DNA from: an uncultured Emticicia sp.
GTDB lineage: Bacteria > Bacteroidota > Bacteroidia > Cytophagales > Spirosomataceae
Length of the DNA: 64,000 bases
NCBI RefSeq assembly: GCF_937903345.1
Contig: NZ_CALCZQ010000061.1
Location: 62,001 to 126,000, forward strand
Direction of reading: 5' to 3'
The notes under the pieces are model-generated. The model did no database searches, was not told the origin of the DNA, and saw nothing but the letters and a program-made list of their open reading frames with translations. The stretch's first letter is position 1. Every line of letters begins with the position of its first letter. Shown piece by piece: positions 16,404 through 25,543 of this stretch. A program made the translations under genes and the position numbers.

Positions 16404-17747
16404 ATGGAAACTATATTAGATAGAATTTCTTCTACTCAAGGCAAATTGAAAGTAACCCTCATCGAAGCTGATTATAAGCCAGAGGTTGATAAAAAAATTA
16501 AACAATACAGCAAAACTGCTCAAATAAAGGGTTTCCGCCCAGGAATGGTGCCTAAAGAATATATCAAAAAATTACATGGCAAAAGTATTCTAGTTGATGA
16601 GGTTATCAATATGGTTTCGAAAACTGTGAATGATTATATTGCTGAAAACAAATTGCGTGTTGTTGGCGACCCTTTGCCAGATAACGAAGCAGCTCAAAAC
16701 ATTGACTGGGACAACCAAAAAGAATTTTCTTTTGAATATGAAATCGGAACAGCATCTGATTTTTTGGTAGATTTATCAAAAATTCCTGCGATTAAAACTT
16801 ATAACATTGCGGTTTCAGAGGGTAAAATCGAAGAGGCGATTGCAGATGTACGTAAGCGTTTTGGAAAAGACATTGAGATTGAAGAAGCTGAATCTGGAGA
16901 TATGATTTTCGGTACTCTAAAACAAGAATCTTCGGAATTTGATGTAAAAGATGCAACTATCCCGACTGAGCGTGTCAAAGACGAATCAGCTCATATTTTC
17001 AAAGGTTTAGAAAAAGGAAGTGTCGTAAGATTTGATATCCAATCAATTTTCTCAAACACCAAAGATTTAGGCTTTGCTACAGGCAAGACTGAAGAAGAAG
17101 CTTCTGCCTTAACCGGGGAGTTTGAATTGACAGTTGAGAAAATTACACGCGTGGGTACAGCAGAACTTAACCAAGAATTGTTTGACCAAGCTCTTGGACA
17201 AGGAAAAGTAAGCAACGAAGAAGAATTCAGAGCTGAAATTTCAAAAATCATTGATGAAAATTATAGCCGTGAAAGTGAACATTTATTGGATTTTGAAGTG
17301 GAAAAAACGCTTTTAGATAACATTTCTATCGAACTTCCGGATGAGTTTTTGAAAAAATGGTTGTTCAACATCAACGAAGGTAAATTTACGGTAGAAGACA
17401 TCGAGAAAGATTACGATGCTTTTGCTAAAGGTTTACGTATGGATTTGATTCGTAATGAGGTTGCTTCAAATAGCGATATTAAATTGGAATATACTGACAT
17501 CGTTGAAGAAGTAAAAGCTGAAATGAAAAATTATTTTGGTGGATATGCTTACGAAGGTTTGGAAGAAATGATTGACCAAATGGCTCGTAAAACTTTGAAA
17601 GAAAACAAAGACAACGCTGTTCGTCGTTATACTGACCGTGCATTTGGCAAGAAAGTACGTGAGTTTTTGAAAGCAAACATTGCTGTTGAAAAAACATCAG
17701 TGAGCTTTGAAGATTTCAACAAAATTGCGGAGACTGTTTACGCGTAA
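16404..17747 (+). CDS. tig: trigger factor (ribosome-associated chaperone)
   Basis: The 447-residue protein has the ribosome-binding N-terminal domain with the GFRPGMVP signature (about residues 44-51) and the conserved HGKSILVDEVIN segment. A divergent FKBP-like prolyl isomerase domain follows (about 150-245), then a long helical C-terminal chaperone arm. The length is typical. It binds at the peptide exit tunnel and shields nascent chains. It is flanked by the tRNA-Leu terminator upstream and a strong terminator downstream, so it is probably monocistronic. It is convergent with gpmI. Confidence 0.93.
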   Translation: METILDRISSTQGKLKVTLIEADYKPEVDKKIKQYSKTAQIKGFRPGMVPKEYIKKLHGKSILVDEVINMVSKTVNDYIAENKLRVVGDPLPDNEAAQNIDWDNQKEFSFEYEIGTASDFLVDLSKIPAIKTYNIAVSEGKIEEAIADVRKRFGKDIEIEEAESGDMIFGTLKQESSEFDVKDATIPTERVKDESAHIFKGLEKGSVVRFDIQSIFSNTKDLGFATGKTEEEASALTGEFELTVEKITRVGTAELNQELFDQALGQGKVSNEEEFRAEISKIIDENYSRESEHLLDFEVEKTLLDNISIELPDEFLKKWLFNINEGKFTVEDIEKDYDAFAKGLRMDLIRNEVASNSDIKLEYTDIVEEVKAEMKNYFGGYAYEGLEEMIDQMARKTLKENKDNAVRRYTDRAFGKKVREFLKANIAVEKTSVSFEDFNKIAETVYA

Positions 17748-17830
17748 AATTTAATTTTGAATGATAGAATGAGTGCCGCAATGGAATTGAATAATTGAAT
17801 AATTTTTAATCGTTCTGGAAATATTTCTAT

Positions 17831-17874
17831 AAAAAAAACTCCCACAAAAGAAATCTTTTTATGGGAGTTTTTTT
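17831..17874. terminator. bidirectional terminator between tig and gpmI
   Basis: AAAAAACTCCCA pairs with TGGGAGTTTTTT around a 17-base loop, with A and T runs on both sides, so it can stop both convergent genes. Confidence 0.88.
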
Positions 17875-17907
17875 ATTTAATCATTCTAACATTCTCTCAT
17901 TGAGGCA

Positions 17908-19470
17908 TTAGATTAGCACATTCCCTGTCATTTCTTTTGGAATTTCTACGCCCATCAAAGTCAAAATCGTAGGAGCAATATCACCCAATTTGCCATCTTT
18001 CACCTCGAAACGGTCGGTTTTGTCAACGATGATACACGGCACGAGATTAAGCGAGTGTTGTGTATTTGGTGTTTTGTCATCATTAATCATATAATCAGCA
18101 TTACCGTGGTCGGCAATTACGATAAATGTATAGCCATTAGCCAAACCGGTTTCTACCACCTTCTCTAGGCATTGATCAACAAACTCAACAGCAGATACAA
18201 CTGCCGAGAAAACACCTGTGTGACCAACCATATCAGGATTAGCAAAGTTTAAGCAGATAAAATCTACCTCTCCTTTTTGTAATTCAGGAATAATTGCCTC
18301 GTCAATATCAAAAGCAGCCATTTGTGGTTTCAAATCATAAGTAGCTACATCTTTCGGCGATGGACACATCAAACGGCTTTCGCCCTCAAATGGCTGTTCA
18401 TGTCCACCCGAGAAGAAGAATGTTACATGCGGGTATTTTTCAGTTTCAGCAATACGAATCTGTTTTTTCTTCGCTCGCTCCAAAACTTCACCCAAAGTGT
18501 TATTTAGATTATCTTTTTCGTAAATAACCTTGACATTTTTGTATGTTTCATCGTACATTGTCATCGTTATGTAGTACAAATCAAGGGCTTTCATACCAAA
18601 GTCAGGAAAGTCTTTTTGAGTAAGTACTTCGGTAATTTCACGACCTCGGTCAGTACGGAAATTGAAGCACATCACAACGTCACCCTCTTCGATTAAGGCC
18701 ACTGGTTTTTCGTCTTCAACGATTACGATTGGTTTTAAAAACTCGTCAGTAATACCTTCCTCATAAAAATCTTGCATTACTTGTGGCAATTCTTCAATCT
18801 GAATTTTTACTTCTAAACCTTCTACGTTTTCGTCAACCGCCGCAATGCCATTCACCATTGCATCGTAAGTCATTTTTACTCGCTCCCAACGCTTATCTCG
18901 GTCCATTGCATAATATCGACCAATTACCGAAGCTAATTTACCGCCAGTTATTTCGAGCGTTGCTTGTAATTCGGCTAAAAAACCTTTTCCACTTTTTGGG
19001 TCACAGTCACGGCCATCCGTAAACGCATGAATGAAAACATCAGTCAAACCATAATTGCCAGCGGCTTTGGCGAGCCCTTTTACGTGGTCGATATGCGAGT
19101 GAACGCCACCATCTGACACTAAACCAATAAAGTGTACTTTCTTGCCGTTGTTTTTGGCATATTCAAAAGCATCAACCAAAACCTTTTCTTTGGCCAAATG
19201 CCCTTCTTCTACGGCAATATTGATTTTTTCTAATTCTTGATAAACTACTCGGCCAGCCCCCAAATTCATGTGACCAACTTCTGAGTTACCCATTTGTCCG
19301 TTTGGCAGACCTACCGCACGGCCACAAGCCTCAAGCGTACTATTTGGGTATTCGCTCATCAATTTTCTAAAATATGGCACATTGGCGGCTTCGATTGCCG
19401 AACGCCATTCTTCTCCTTTTTTAGGAATTCCCCATCCATCAAGGATGATTAATGCTACTTTTTTGTTCAT
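17908..19470 (-). CDS. gpmI: 2,3-bisphosphoglycerate-independent phosphoglycerate mutase
   Basis: The 520-residue enzyme interconverts 3- and 2-phosphoglycerate in glycolysis using two Mn ions and a phosphoserine intermediate. The alkaline-phosphatase-like core is intact. LIILDGWGIP gives the first Asp. QMGNSEVGHMNLGAGR gives the catalytic Ser (S63). VSDGGVHSHIDH and HAFTDGRDCDPKSG form the inserted phosphotransferase domain. FANPDMVGHTG and VIADHGNADYM supply the late metal ligands. The length matches the family. It lies alone between a shared terminator and a region of decayed genes. Confidence 0.97.
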   Translation of the reverse strand: MNKKVALIILDGWGIPKKGEEWRSAIEAANVPYFRKLMSEYPNSTLEACGRAVGLPNGQMGNSEVGHMNLGAGRVVYQELEKINIAVEEGHLAKEKVLVDAFEYAKNNGKKVHFIGLVSDGGVHSHIDHVKGLAKAAGNYGLTDVFIHAFTDGRDCDPKSGKGFLAELQATLEITGGKLASVIGRYYAMDRDKRWERVKMTYDAMVNGIAAVDENVEGLEVKIQIEELPQVMQDFYEEGITDEFLKPIVIVEDEKPVALIEEGDVVMCFNFRTDRGREITEVLTQKDFPDFGMKALDLYYITMTMYDETYKNVKVIYEKDNLNNTLGEVLERAKKKQIRIAETEKYPHVTFFFSGGHEQPFEGESRLMCPSPKDVATYDLKPQMAAFDIDEAIIPELQKGEVDFICLNFANPDMVGHTGVFSAVVSAVEFVDQCLEKVVETGLANGYTFIVIADHGNADYMINDDKTPNTQHSLNLVPCIIVDKTDRFEVKDGKLGDIAPTILTLMGVEIPKEMTGNVLI

Positions 19471-19586
19471 AAGTTAAACCTCTTGCCCCTGAGAGGAATT
19501 TGATTAGAAAGATTCGTATGAAGAGACTTTATTTAACACACGAAATTTTATAATTTCTTTGGTATTTATGTTATTAGCTTTGCCCA

Positions 19587-19893
19587 CTATTTAAGGCGTT
19601 TATCGGACACAGTACTTTCTTCGCTTTTATCATATATATAAGCAAGGAAAATTTGTTCATTAGTTATTTTTACATAGGTAATAATGCTACCACCCCCAGC
19701 TTTTACCAGAAGATTTTGAGGTGATTTTTAGTCTTATTTTAAAGAAATTACTGCCCAGACTTGTACCCAATTGAGGATTTTCTTGAAGTTTTAACAAAAC
19801 TTCTTTCAAGTCTTTTTCCAAAGAATTATATTTTTAGGAAAGACGATTGAACGATTGATCAAAATCATTTATTGTTCTTATTTTATAGCTCAC
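19587..19893 (-). pseudogene. RelE/ParE-type toxin, disrupted
   Basis: From GTG 19893 the frame reads VSYKIRTINDFDQSFNRLS, then TAA (19836-19834) where a Lys is expected. It continues KYNSLEKDLKEVLLKLQEN, PQLGTSLGSNFFKIRLKITS and KSSGK. A one-base shift near 19695-19700, beside a run of five G, moves to AGGGSIITYVKITNEQIFLA and YIYDKSEESTVSDKRLK before TAG. This layout (NPQLG...FKIRL...GGG.I.TY...YDKSE...SD..L) is that of a RelE/ParE mRNA-interferase toxin subfamily. With a stop and a frameshift it should be inactive. Its start overlaps the end of an upstream small frame, as in toxin-antitoxin operons. Confidence 0.75.
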
Positions 19894-20219
19894 TGAGCAC
19901 ATCTTGTATTGGTCGTGATGGACATTTTCCTTCAGAGGATAATTGAGCATTTTTCATTGCTTTCATTTATTCTTTCTAAATATTTCATCTTTCTTTCTCA
20001 GCCCTTACCTTCATATGCATAGCATTTGAAACAACCATAAACGCTTTTTTCTGTTGGTCATTTATTTGTTCAAAAATCAGCCTGATATTTTTGTTGGTTT
20101 AATTCCCCAAATTTACTCATTTTTTTTTCAATTCGGCTAAAACTTTCTTTCCTCTGCTATTTATTGCTGCCGAACCTTTTTGATGTTTCAGTAGTAAATC
20201 TTCGATTTTAAAAGTTCAT
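19883..20219 (-). pseudogene. decayed small genes, including a probable antitoxin remnant
   Basis: No long open frame survives. A 27-codon frame (19966-19883) encodes MKAMKNAQLSSEGKC and ends PIQDVLSEL, overlapping the toxin start. It looks like the tail of an antitoxin. Further upstream, another frame reads KIEDLLLKHQKGSAAINSRG and then KKVLAELKKK. It lines up with an ATG (20219) overlapping the stop of the phosphatase gene if one base is removed. A third piece reads IFEQINDQQKKAFMVVSNAM. These pieces may belong to one broken antitoxin-like gene or to two. I cannot name the family. Confidence 0.5.
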
Positions 20220-20731
20220 CACTCCTCAATTTTTACGATTTGATATTTTTCGATCAAATAATCAAGCAAAGCCTCGTTGCTTCGCCAAACGATTTGGTAA
20301 ACATCCTCAAAAAATGGTTCTGATTCGTAGTATGGGTCAGGTACTTCTGATATTCCACGAATTTCGGGGTCGTGGTCACGGAGCAAAAAAAGCTTATCGG
20401 CAGATGGGGTTTTGTGTTTAGTTTTGTAGTAAAAATTATTGACATCTTTGAAATTTGCTTCGTCCATTACCACAATGTGCTCGAAGTCATCTAAATCGGC
20501 AACCGAAATTTTACGTCCACGATGGCTGAGTTTAAGGCCATGTTTTTCGGCGTTTTTCATGGTTCGTTGATCGGGTAATTGACCGATATGATAGCCCGCT
20601 GTACCTGCCGAATCGCACGAGATTTTATCTTGCAAACCACGTTTTTTTACTAATTCTCGGAAAGTAGCTTCGGCAATTGGCGAGCGACAAATATTGCCGA
20701 GGCAAACGAAAAGTAAGTTTATCATATTCAA
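20219..20731 (-). CDS. low-molecular-weight protein tyrosine phosphatase
   Basis: The 170-residue protein has the P-loop CLGNICRS (nucleophile C10, R16) at its N-terminus and the general-acid Asp in EVPDPYYE near residue 135, the hallmarks of LMW-PTP. It dephosphorylates tyrosine, or in some bacteria arginine. Such enzymes often act on bacterial tyrosine kinases for capsule export or on stress regulators, but no kinase gene is nearby. An alternative start two codons in (MINLLFV) is equally plausible. Its stop overlaps the ATG of a decayed downstream frame. Confidence 0.92.
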   Translation of the reverse strand: MNMINLLFVCLGNICRSPIAEATFRELVKKRGLQDKISCDSAGTAGYHIGQLPDQRTMKNAEKHGLKLSHRGRKISVADLDDFEHIVVMDEANFKDVNNFYYKTKHKTPSADKLFLLRDHDPEIRGISEVPDPYYESEPFFEDVYQIVWRSNEALLDYLIEKYQIVKIEE

Positions 20732-20765
20732 TTATCTGATTATCAAATATTTATTTTATTGTAAA

Positions 20766-20792
20766 GTAGCACAATTTACAAAATCGTGCTAC
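20766..20792 (-). terminator. possible hairpin between amidohydrolase and phosphatase genes
   Basis: GTAGCAC / GTGCTAC, a 7-base stem with a 13-base loop, lies between two same-strand genes. There is no U run after it, so it may be an attenuator-like or processing hairpin and not a true terminator. Confidence 0.35.
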
Positions 20793-20820
20793 CGAAACGA
20801 ATGTGATACAAAACTCAAAT

Positions 20821-22461
20821 TCAATGAACCTTCTCGCCCCCAACATAAGTATTCAAAACCTTTACATTTCTAAGTTTTTCTTTTGGAGCGAGCATTAAAT
20901 CTTCTTCCAAAATTACAAAATCGGCCATTTTTCCAGTTTCTATGCTACCACGTTCTTTTTCTTCAAAATTGGAAAATGCACTCCAAATTGTCATGGCTTT
21001 TAAGGCTTGCTCACGAGTAAGTGCGTTTTCCATCTGAAAACCGCCCTCAGGGAAATTCTTAGCATCTTGGCGAGCCACTGCCGAATGAAAACCGTATAGA
21101 GGATTCACAAATTCAACTGGAAAATCACTACCATTGGCCAAAAAACCATTTTGTTTCAATAAATCTTGAAAAGCGTAAGCAGTTTTTATACGCACATCGC
21201 CCAGACGCTCATCAGCCCAATACATATCAGATGTACCGTGCGTAGCTTGAATTGAAGGAATAATTGAGTATTTACCAAACTTAGGAACATCCTGTTTATC
21301 AACCACTTGTGCGTGTTCGATTCTCCAACGGCGGTCGTTTTTAGTTTTCAATAATTTCCCATAAATGTCCAAAATTAAACGATTGGCCGAATCTCCGATA
21401 CAATGGGTATTTGCTTGAAATCCCGAATTGTAAATTTGTGTAAGGCTGCGTTCTAACTCGGCCGCACTCAACAACAAAAAGCCTGTTTTTGAAGGCTCAT
21501 CGCTGTATGGTTTGAGCAAACACGCTCCACGTGAACCTAAAGCACCATCGGCATATAATTTAAACGAACGCACATTCAATCGGTCGGTTTTATAAACGCC
21601 TTTTTTGATAAAATAATCAAGGTTTCTGATTCCGAGTGAAACCATCACGTAGTTGCGAATTTTTAACGAACCTTCTTTGTTCATTTTATCAATCAAATCA
21701 ATGTCATCTTGATTAAGACCCGCATCTGAAACAGTCGTAAGTCCGAGTTTGAAACACTCTTTTTGAGCGGCTAAAAGCATTTTTCGTTTGTCGGCATCAG
21801 TAGCTTGAGGAATAACCCTACGTACCAAACCCATGGCGTTATCGACCAAAATTCCAGTTAATTGACCATCCATAACTTCCACATCGCCACCATTTACCTT
21901 ACTTGCAGGTGAAATTTTTGCCAATTCAATCGCTTTTGAATTAACAACTGCAGCATGGCCATCAATACGAGTCAAGAAAACAGGTTTATTCGGGAAAGCC
22001 TTATCGAGTAATTCTTTGGTCGGAAAAACTTTTACATCCCAATCGTTTTGGTCCCAACCACGACCAATCAGCCATCTATCGCCTTTGTGCTGAGCTTCAA
22101 ATTTTTGTAGGCGTTCGATGATTTCTCCATAGGATTTTGTATCAACCAAATCGCACTGACTGAGCATTTGTCCAAGCCCCAAAAAGTGACTGTGGGGGTC
22201 ATACAGACCTGGAAAAACTGGTTTGCCTTTGGCATCAATTTTTTGTTTGGCGGTATATTTGGCCAAAATATTTTTGGAAGAACCTGTTTCGAGAAATTTA
22301 CCGCCTTTGATAGCAAAGGCTTCGGCTTTAGTAAATTGGTTATCAACGGTATAAACGACCGCATTATGCACAATGATGTCGGCAGTTTTTTTCTGTGCAG
22401 AAAGCTGAAACGTTGCAAATGATAAGGAGCTGAGAAGTAGATTTTTGAAAATAATTTTCAT
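20821..22461 (-). CDS. exported amidohydrolase, YtcJ-like (amidohydrolase family 3)
   Basis: The 546-residue protein has a signal peptide (MKIIFKNLLLSSLSFATFQ, cleavage near LSAQ). The metal site HxH appears in YDPHSHFLG. RIDGHAAVVNSKA, SDAGLNQDDI, YADGALGSRGACLL, HCIGDSANRLIL and NGSDFPVEFVNPLYG follow the order seen in YtcJ-type metallohydrolases. These proteins cleave amide or ester-like bonds in unknown small molecules. Export suggests a periplasmic scavenging role. It precedes the tyrosine phosphatase with a 90-base gap. Confidence 0.9.
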   Translation of the reverse strand: MKIIFKNLLLSSLSFATFQLSAQKKTADIIVHNAVVYTVDNQFTKAEAFAIKGGKFLETGSSKNILAKYTAKQKIDAKGKPVFPGLYDPHSHFLGLGQMLSQCDLVDTKSYGEIIERLQKFEAQHKGDRWLIGRGWDQNDWDVKVFPTKELLDKAFPNKPVFLTRIDGHAAVVNSKAIELAKISPASKVNGGDVEVMDGQLTGILVDNAMGLVRRVIPQATDADKRKMLLAAQKECFKLGLTTVSDAGLNQDDIDLIDKMNKEGSLKIRNYVMVSLGIRNLDYFIKKGVYKTDRLNVRSFKLYADGALGSRGACLLKPYSDEPSKTGFLLLSAAELERSLTQIYNSGFQANTHCIGDSANRLILDIYGKLLKTKNDRRWRIEHAQVVDKQDVPKFGKYSIIPSIQATHGTSDMYWADERLGDVRIKTAYAFQDLLKQNGFLANGSDFPVEFVNPLYGFHSAVARQDAKNFPEGGFQMENALTREQALKAMTIWSAFSNFEEKERGSIETGKMADFVILEEDLMLAPKEKLRNVKVLNTYVGGEKVH

Positions 22462-22649
22462 AGGGTAGTTTTATAGTTTGTTTGATAAAAAAAAAGAAGA
22501 AATCTGATGTTTACTTCACTTCTTTGTATGTAATACTTGACTGCTTAAGAGTCGTATTCACTTATTTATATTTATCTCTCCCAAACGCTTTGCCTTATGA
22601 TACATTCAGAGCTATTCAAGATTGACTATTTCGTAGTCGAAAGGGAATT

Positions 22650-23687
22650 TTATTTAATATTCGCCTTATCGAGTGCTTCTTGGAAAATACGGGCATTATT
22701 GGTGTGTTCTTGAAAAGTTTCGGCAAAATTATGGTAGCCCGAAAAATCTTCTTTTGCACAAAAATACACGTATTTATGGCGTTCGTAATTCAAAACAGCA
22801 TTCAAAGCTACTGGCTCAGGTAATGCAATTGGGCCGGGTGGCAAACCTATATTTTTGTAAGTATTGTATGGCGAATTTACGGCCAAATGTTTGTACAGAA
22901 TACGACGCAATGAAAAATCACCAACGGCAAATTTAACAGTTGGGTCAGCTTGCAAAGGCATACTTGTTGCCAAACGATTGATGTATGCACCAGCCACTCG
23001 AGGCATTTCATCAGCTTTATTAGTTTCAGATTGCACGATTGAGGCCAAAACCGCCACTTGTATCGGTGTCATATTGATAGAATTAGCTTGAGAAAGGCGT
23101 TCGCTCGTCCAATATTTATTATATTCGTCATACATTCTTGCCATAAATTTCTCAGGAGTAGTTGTCCATCTGATAAAATAGGTATTCGGTAAAAACATAC
23201 ACATAATTGTAGTAGTATCGAAACCGAATTTCTGACAAGCCTCTGGGTTACGCAATAAATCAACCAATTCTTCGGTTTTAAACTCAAAACGCCCGCCCAT
23301 TTTTTTTATCAAATCTGATTTTAAGCGTACATTATTGAAAGTCAGACGAACTTCGTCTTGCTCGCCTCGGCGTAGTTTTCCAATTAATTCACGGTTTCCA
23401 GAATTTGGTTTAATGAGGTAGCGTCCAGCCCTTACTTTTTCAGGATAATCCATGAATTTTGAGAGAAATTGGAAGGAGATTTCATCATGAATTACTTTAT
23501 ACTTATGCAACGAATCAACTACATTTTTGTAAGTTCCATCAGTGGGAATATACAAAACGAAGTCTTTCTTGCCTTCGACATTCAGATTAGCACTGTTGGC
23601 AACTTGCCAAAAATAAAAGGATAAAGTGGCCGCTACGGTAGTAGAAACGACCAATGCGTAGGCAATGAATTTTCTATTTTTAAACAT
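22650..23687 (-). CDS. mltG: endolytic murein transglycosylase (YceG family)
   Basis: The 345-residue protein has a single N-terminal membrane helix (about 8-29), a LysM-like region around 43-110 and the YceG catalytic domain. The catalytic Glu is E221 in IVQSETNKADEMPRVAGAY. Family motifs PLQADPTVKFA and NSPYNTYKNIGLPPGPIA are intact. MltG cleaves nascent glycan strands in the inner membrane and is thought to set glycan chain length. It starts only six bases after hisS ends, so the two are likely co-transcribed. Confidence 0.95.
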   Translation of the reverse strand: MFKNRKFIAYALVVSTTVAATLSFYFWQVANSANLNVEGKKDFVLYIPTDGTYKNVVDSLHKYKVIHDEISFQFLSKFMDYPEKVRAGRYLIKPNSGNRELIGKLRRGEQDEVRLTFNNVRLKSDLIKKMGGRFEFKTEELVDLLRNPEACQKFGFDTTTIMCMFLPNTYFIRWTTTPEKFMARMYDEYNKYWTSERLSQANSINMTPIQVAVLASIVQSETNKADEMPRVAGAYINRLATSMPLQADPTVKFAVGDFSLRRILYKHLAVNSPYNTYKNIGLPPGPIALPEPVALNAVLNYERHKYVYFCAKEDFSGYHNFAETFQEHTNNARIFQEALDKANIK

Positions 23688-23693
23688 AGGATT

Positions 23694-25055
23694 TTATTTT
23701 AGCTTTTCAATAATTTGGTCTGGTTTTATCTTTTCTTGTTCACCCGAATTCATGTTTTTAAGTGTCAATTCGCCAGATTGCATTTCGTCTGAACCTACAA
23801 CGATTACAAAAGGAATATTCTTGCGATTGGCATAATCAAACTGCTTTTTGATTTTTGCAGCATCTGGATAAATTTCGGCGTTGATTCCTGCATCACGCAA
23901 TTTTTTTAAAATTGGTAAAGAATACTTTTCGGCTTCGACATCAAAATTGGTTATTAAAACTTTGGTTGTAACCGACTGATTTTCAAGAAACAAGCCCAAT
24001 TCTTCCATTACATCAAAAATTCGGTCAAGGCCCAACGAAATACCAACGCCTGAAAGTCCTGACATTCCGAAAGTGCCAGTTAGGTTATCATAACGACCTC
24101 CGCCCGAAATACTTCCAATCTGCACGCCATTGGCTTTTACTTCAAAAATTGCCCCAGTGTAATAGCTAAGTCCACGTGCGAGGGTAATATCAAGTTGAGT
24201 TTTGGGTTTTTCTAAACCAAAACTTTGCACCAAAGACCAAACATTCTCCAATTCCTCAATACCTTTTAAACCAGTTTCGGAATCCTTTAGCCAAGATTTT
24301 AATTTATCAAACACTTGGCTATCGGCTCCTTGTAATTCAAAAATTGGCTGTAATTTCTCAATAGATTCCTCAGAAAAGCCACGTTCACGTAATTCGTCTT
24401 CTACCTTTTCTTTCCCAATTTTATCCAATTTATCTATCGCAACTGTTAGCGGCACTTCACTACCCTTCACTCCTATTACTTCGGCAATACCCGATAAGAT
24501 TTTGCGGTTATTGATTTTAATCGTAAAGTCTTTGATACCCAAATTTTGCAAAATTTCCTGCAACATCAATACGATTTCAGCTTCACAAATCAATGAATCA
24601 GTGCCTACAACATCGGCATCGCATTGATAAAACTCACGATAACGCCCTTTTTGTGGGCGGTCGGCACGCCAAACTGGCTGAATCTGATAACGTTTAAATG
24701 GCATTACTAAATCGTTACGGTTCATCACCACAAAACGAGCAAACGGAACGGTAAGGTCATAACGCAAACCCTTTTCAGCAATTTTGGGCATGACTTTTTT
24801 GGAACCATCTTCTAAATCTTTCGGGGTCAAATCTTTTGAAAAATCACCCGAATTTAAGATTTTGAATAAAAGTTGGTCTCCTTCTTCGCCATATTTCCCC
24901 ATCAAAACCGAAAGGTTCTCAATGGTTGGCGTTTCGATAGGTTGAAAACCAAATTTCTGAAAAGTATGCTTAATGGTATCAAAAATAAAATTTCGCTTGA
25001 CCATCACTGAGGGCCCGAAATCTCTTGTTCCTCTTGCTAAACTTGGTTTACTCAT
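23694..25055 (-). CDS. hisS: histidyl-tRNA synthetase
   Basis: A 453-residue class II aminoacyl-tRNA synthetase. Motif 2 is RADRPQKGRYREFYQCDADV. The histidine-specific loop appears as LARGLSYYTGAIFEV. Motif 3 is GVGISLGLDRI. The C-terminal anticodon-binding domain spans about 355-453 (VLITNFDVEAEKYSLPILKK). It is the first gene of an apparent hisS-mltG pair. Confidence 0.97.
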   Translation of the reverse strand: MSKPSLARGTRDFGPSVMVKRNFIFDTIKHTFQKFGFQPIETPTIENLSVLMGKYGEEGDQLLFKILNSGDFSKDLTPKDLEDGSKKVMPKIAEKGLRYDLTVPFARFVVMNRNDLVMPFKRYQIQPVWRADRPQKGRYREFYQCDADVVGTDSLICEAEIVLMLQEILQNLGIKDFTIKINNRKILSGIAEVIGVKGSEVPLTVAIDKLDKIGKEKVEDELRERGFSEESIEKLQPIFELQGADSQVFDKLKSWLKDSETGLKGIEELENVWSLVQSFGLEKPKTQLDITLARGLSYYTGAIFEVKANGVQIGSISGGGRYDNLTGTFGMSGLSGVGISLGLDRIFDVMEELGLFLENQSVTTKVLITNFDVEAEKYSLPILKKLRDAGINAEIYPDAAKIKKQFDYANRKNIPFVIVVGSDEMQSGELTLKNMNSGEQEKIKPDQIIEKLK

Positions 25056-25197
25056 TATGTTTTTTTATTACAAGTATTTACACGCTGATAACAATACCAG
25101 AAAATATTATACAGACGTTTTTTTACAATTATTTATTTCATTCACAAAATTAGCTTAAAAAAGTCATTGTTAATTATTAAATGTTAATTGATTTTCG

Positions 25198-25205
25198 TAG
25201 CTTTG
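25198..25205 (+). promoter_or_regulatory. -7 box of the 47-residue protein gene
   Basis: TAGCTTTG matches TAnnTTTG perfectly. No TTG stands at the optimum spacing (the nearest is 25167-25169). It implies a leader of about 110 bases before the ATG at 25323, which contains a small CCCT/AGGG hairpin. Confidence 0.55.
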
Positions 25206-25322
25206 CAGCCTAATTTTGCTCCAAGTCCCTCGAAAAGGGTCTTCAGATATTCTAAAAAATTTTTTACTATACTCTGATTCTCCATTAGTAAATGGGTTTT
25301 AGGGTCTAAAATACATAATACA

Positions 25323-25466
25323 ATGGCAGTAACACAGTTGAAGCGTAAAGCAAAAAGAAACCAAGCAGTAGCTAAAAATAGAATTGCGACTATCAAACGT
25401 TTATCTTTGAAATTAGATGTTAAGCGTGTTGATATCGAGGCATTGAAAGCAGAATTCGCAAAATAA
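25323..25466 (+). CDS. small basic conserved-looking protein, 47 residues
   Basis: The frame starts ATG at 25323 and encodes MAVTQLKRKAKRNQAVAKNR, then IATIKRLSLKLDVKRVDIEA and LKAEFAK. It is strongly basic in the first 30 residues and ends in a short amphipathic helix, so nucleic-acid or ribosome binding is plausible. I do not recognise a named family. It forms its own unit: a promoter-like box, a leader of about 110 bases and a perfect terminator. Codon use is like that of highly expressed genes nearby. That makes a real gene likely despite its size. Confidence 0.75.
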   Translation: MAVTQLKRKAKRNQAVAKNRIATIKRLSLKLDVKRVDIEALKAEFAK

Positions 25467-25484
25467 TTTTACTGTTTGTTTATT

Positions 25485-25531
25485 GAACAATAAAAAAGAG
25501 ATGCTCCTGGAGTATCTCTTTTTTATTGTTC
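25485..25531. terminator. strong terminator after the 47-residue protein gene
   Basis: GAACAATAAAAAAGAGAT pairs with ATCTCTTTTTTATTGTTC around a short GC-containing loop, with A and T runs inside the stem. It is symmetric and can serve both the + gene and the convergent - gene at 25544. Confidence 0.92.
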
Positions 25532-25543
25532 GATAATGAAATG

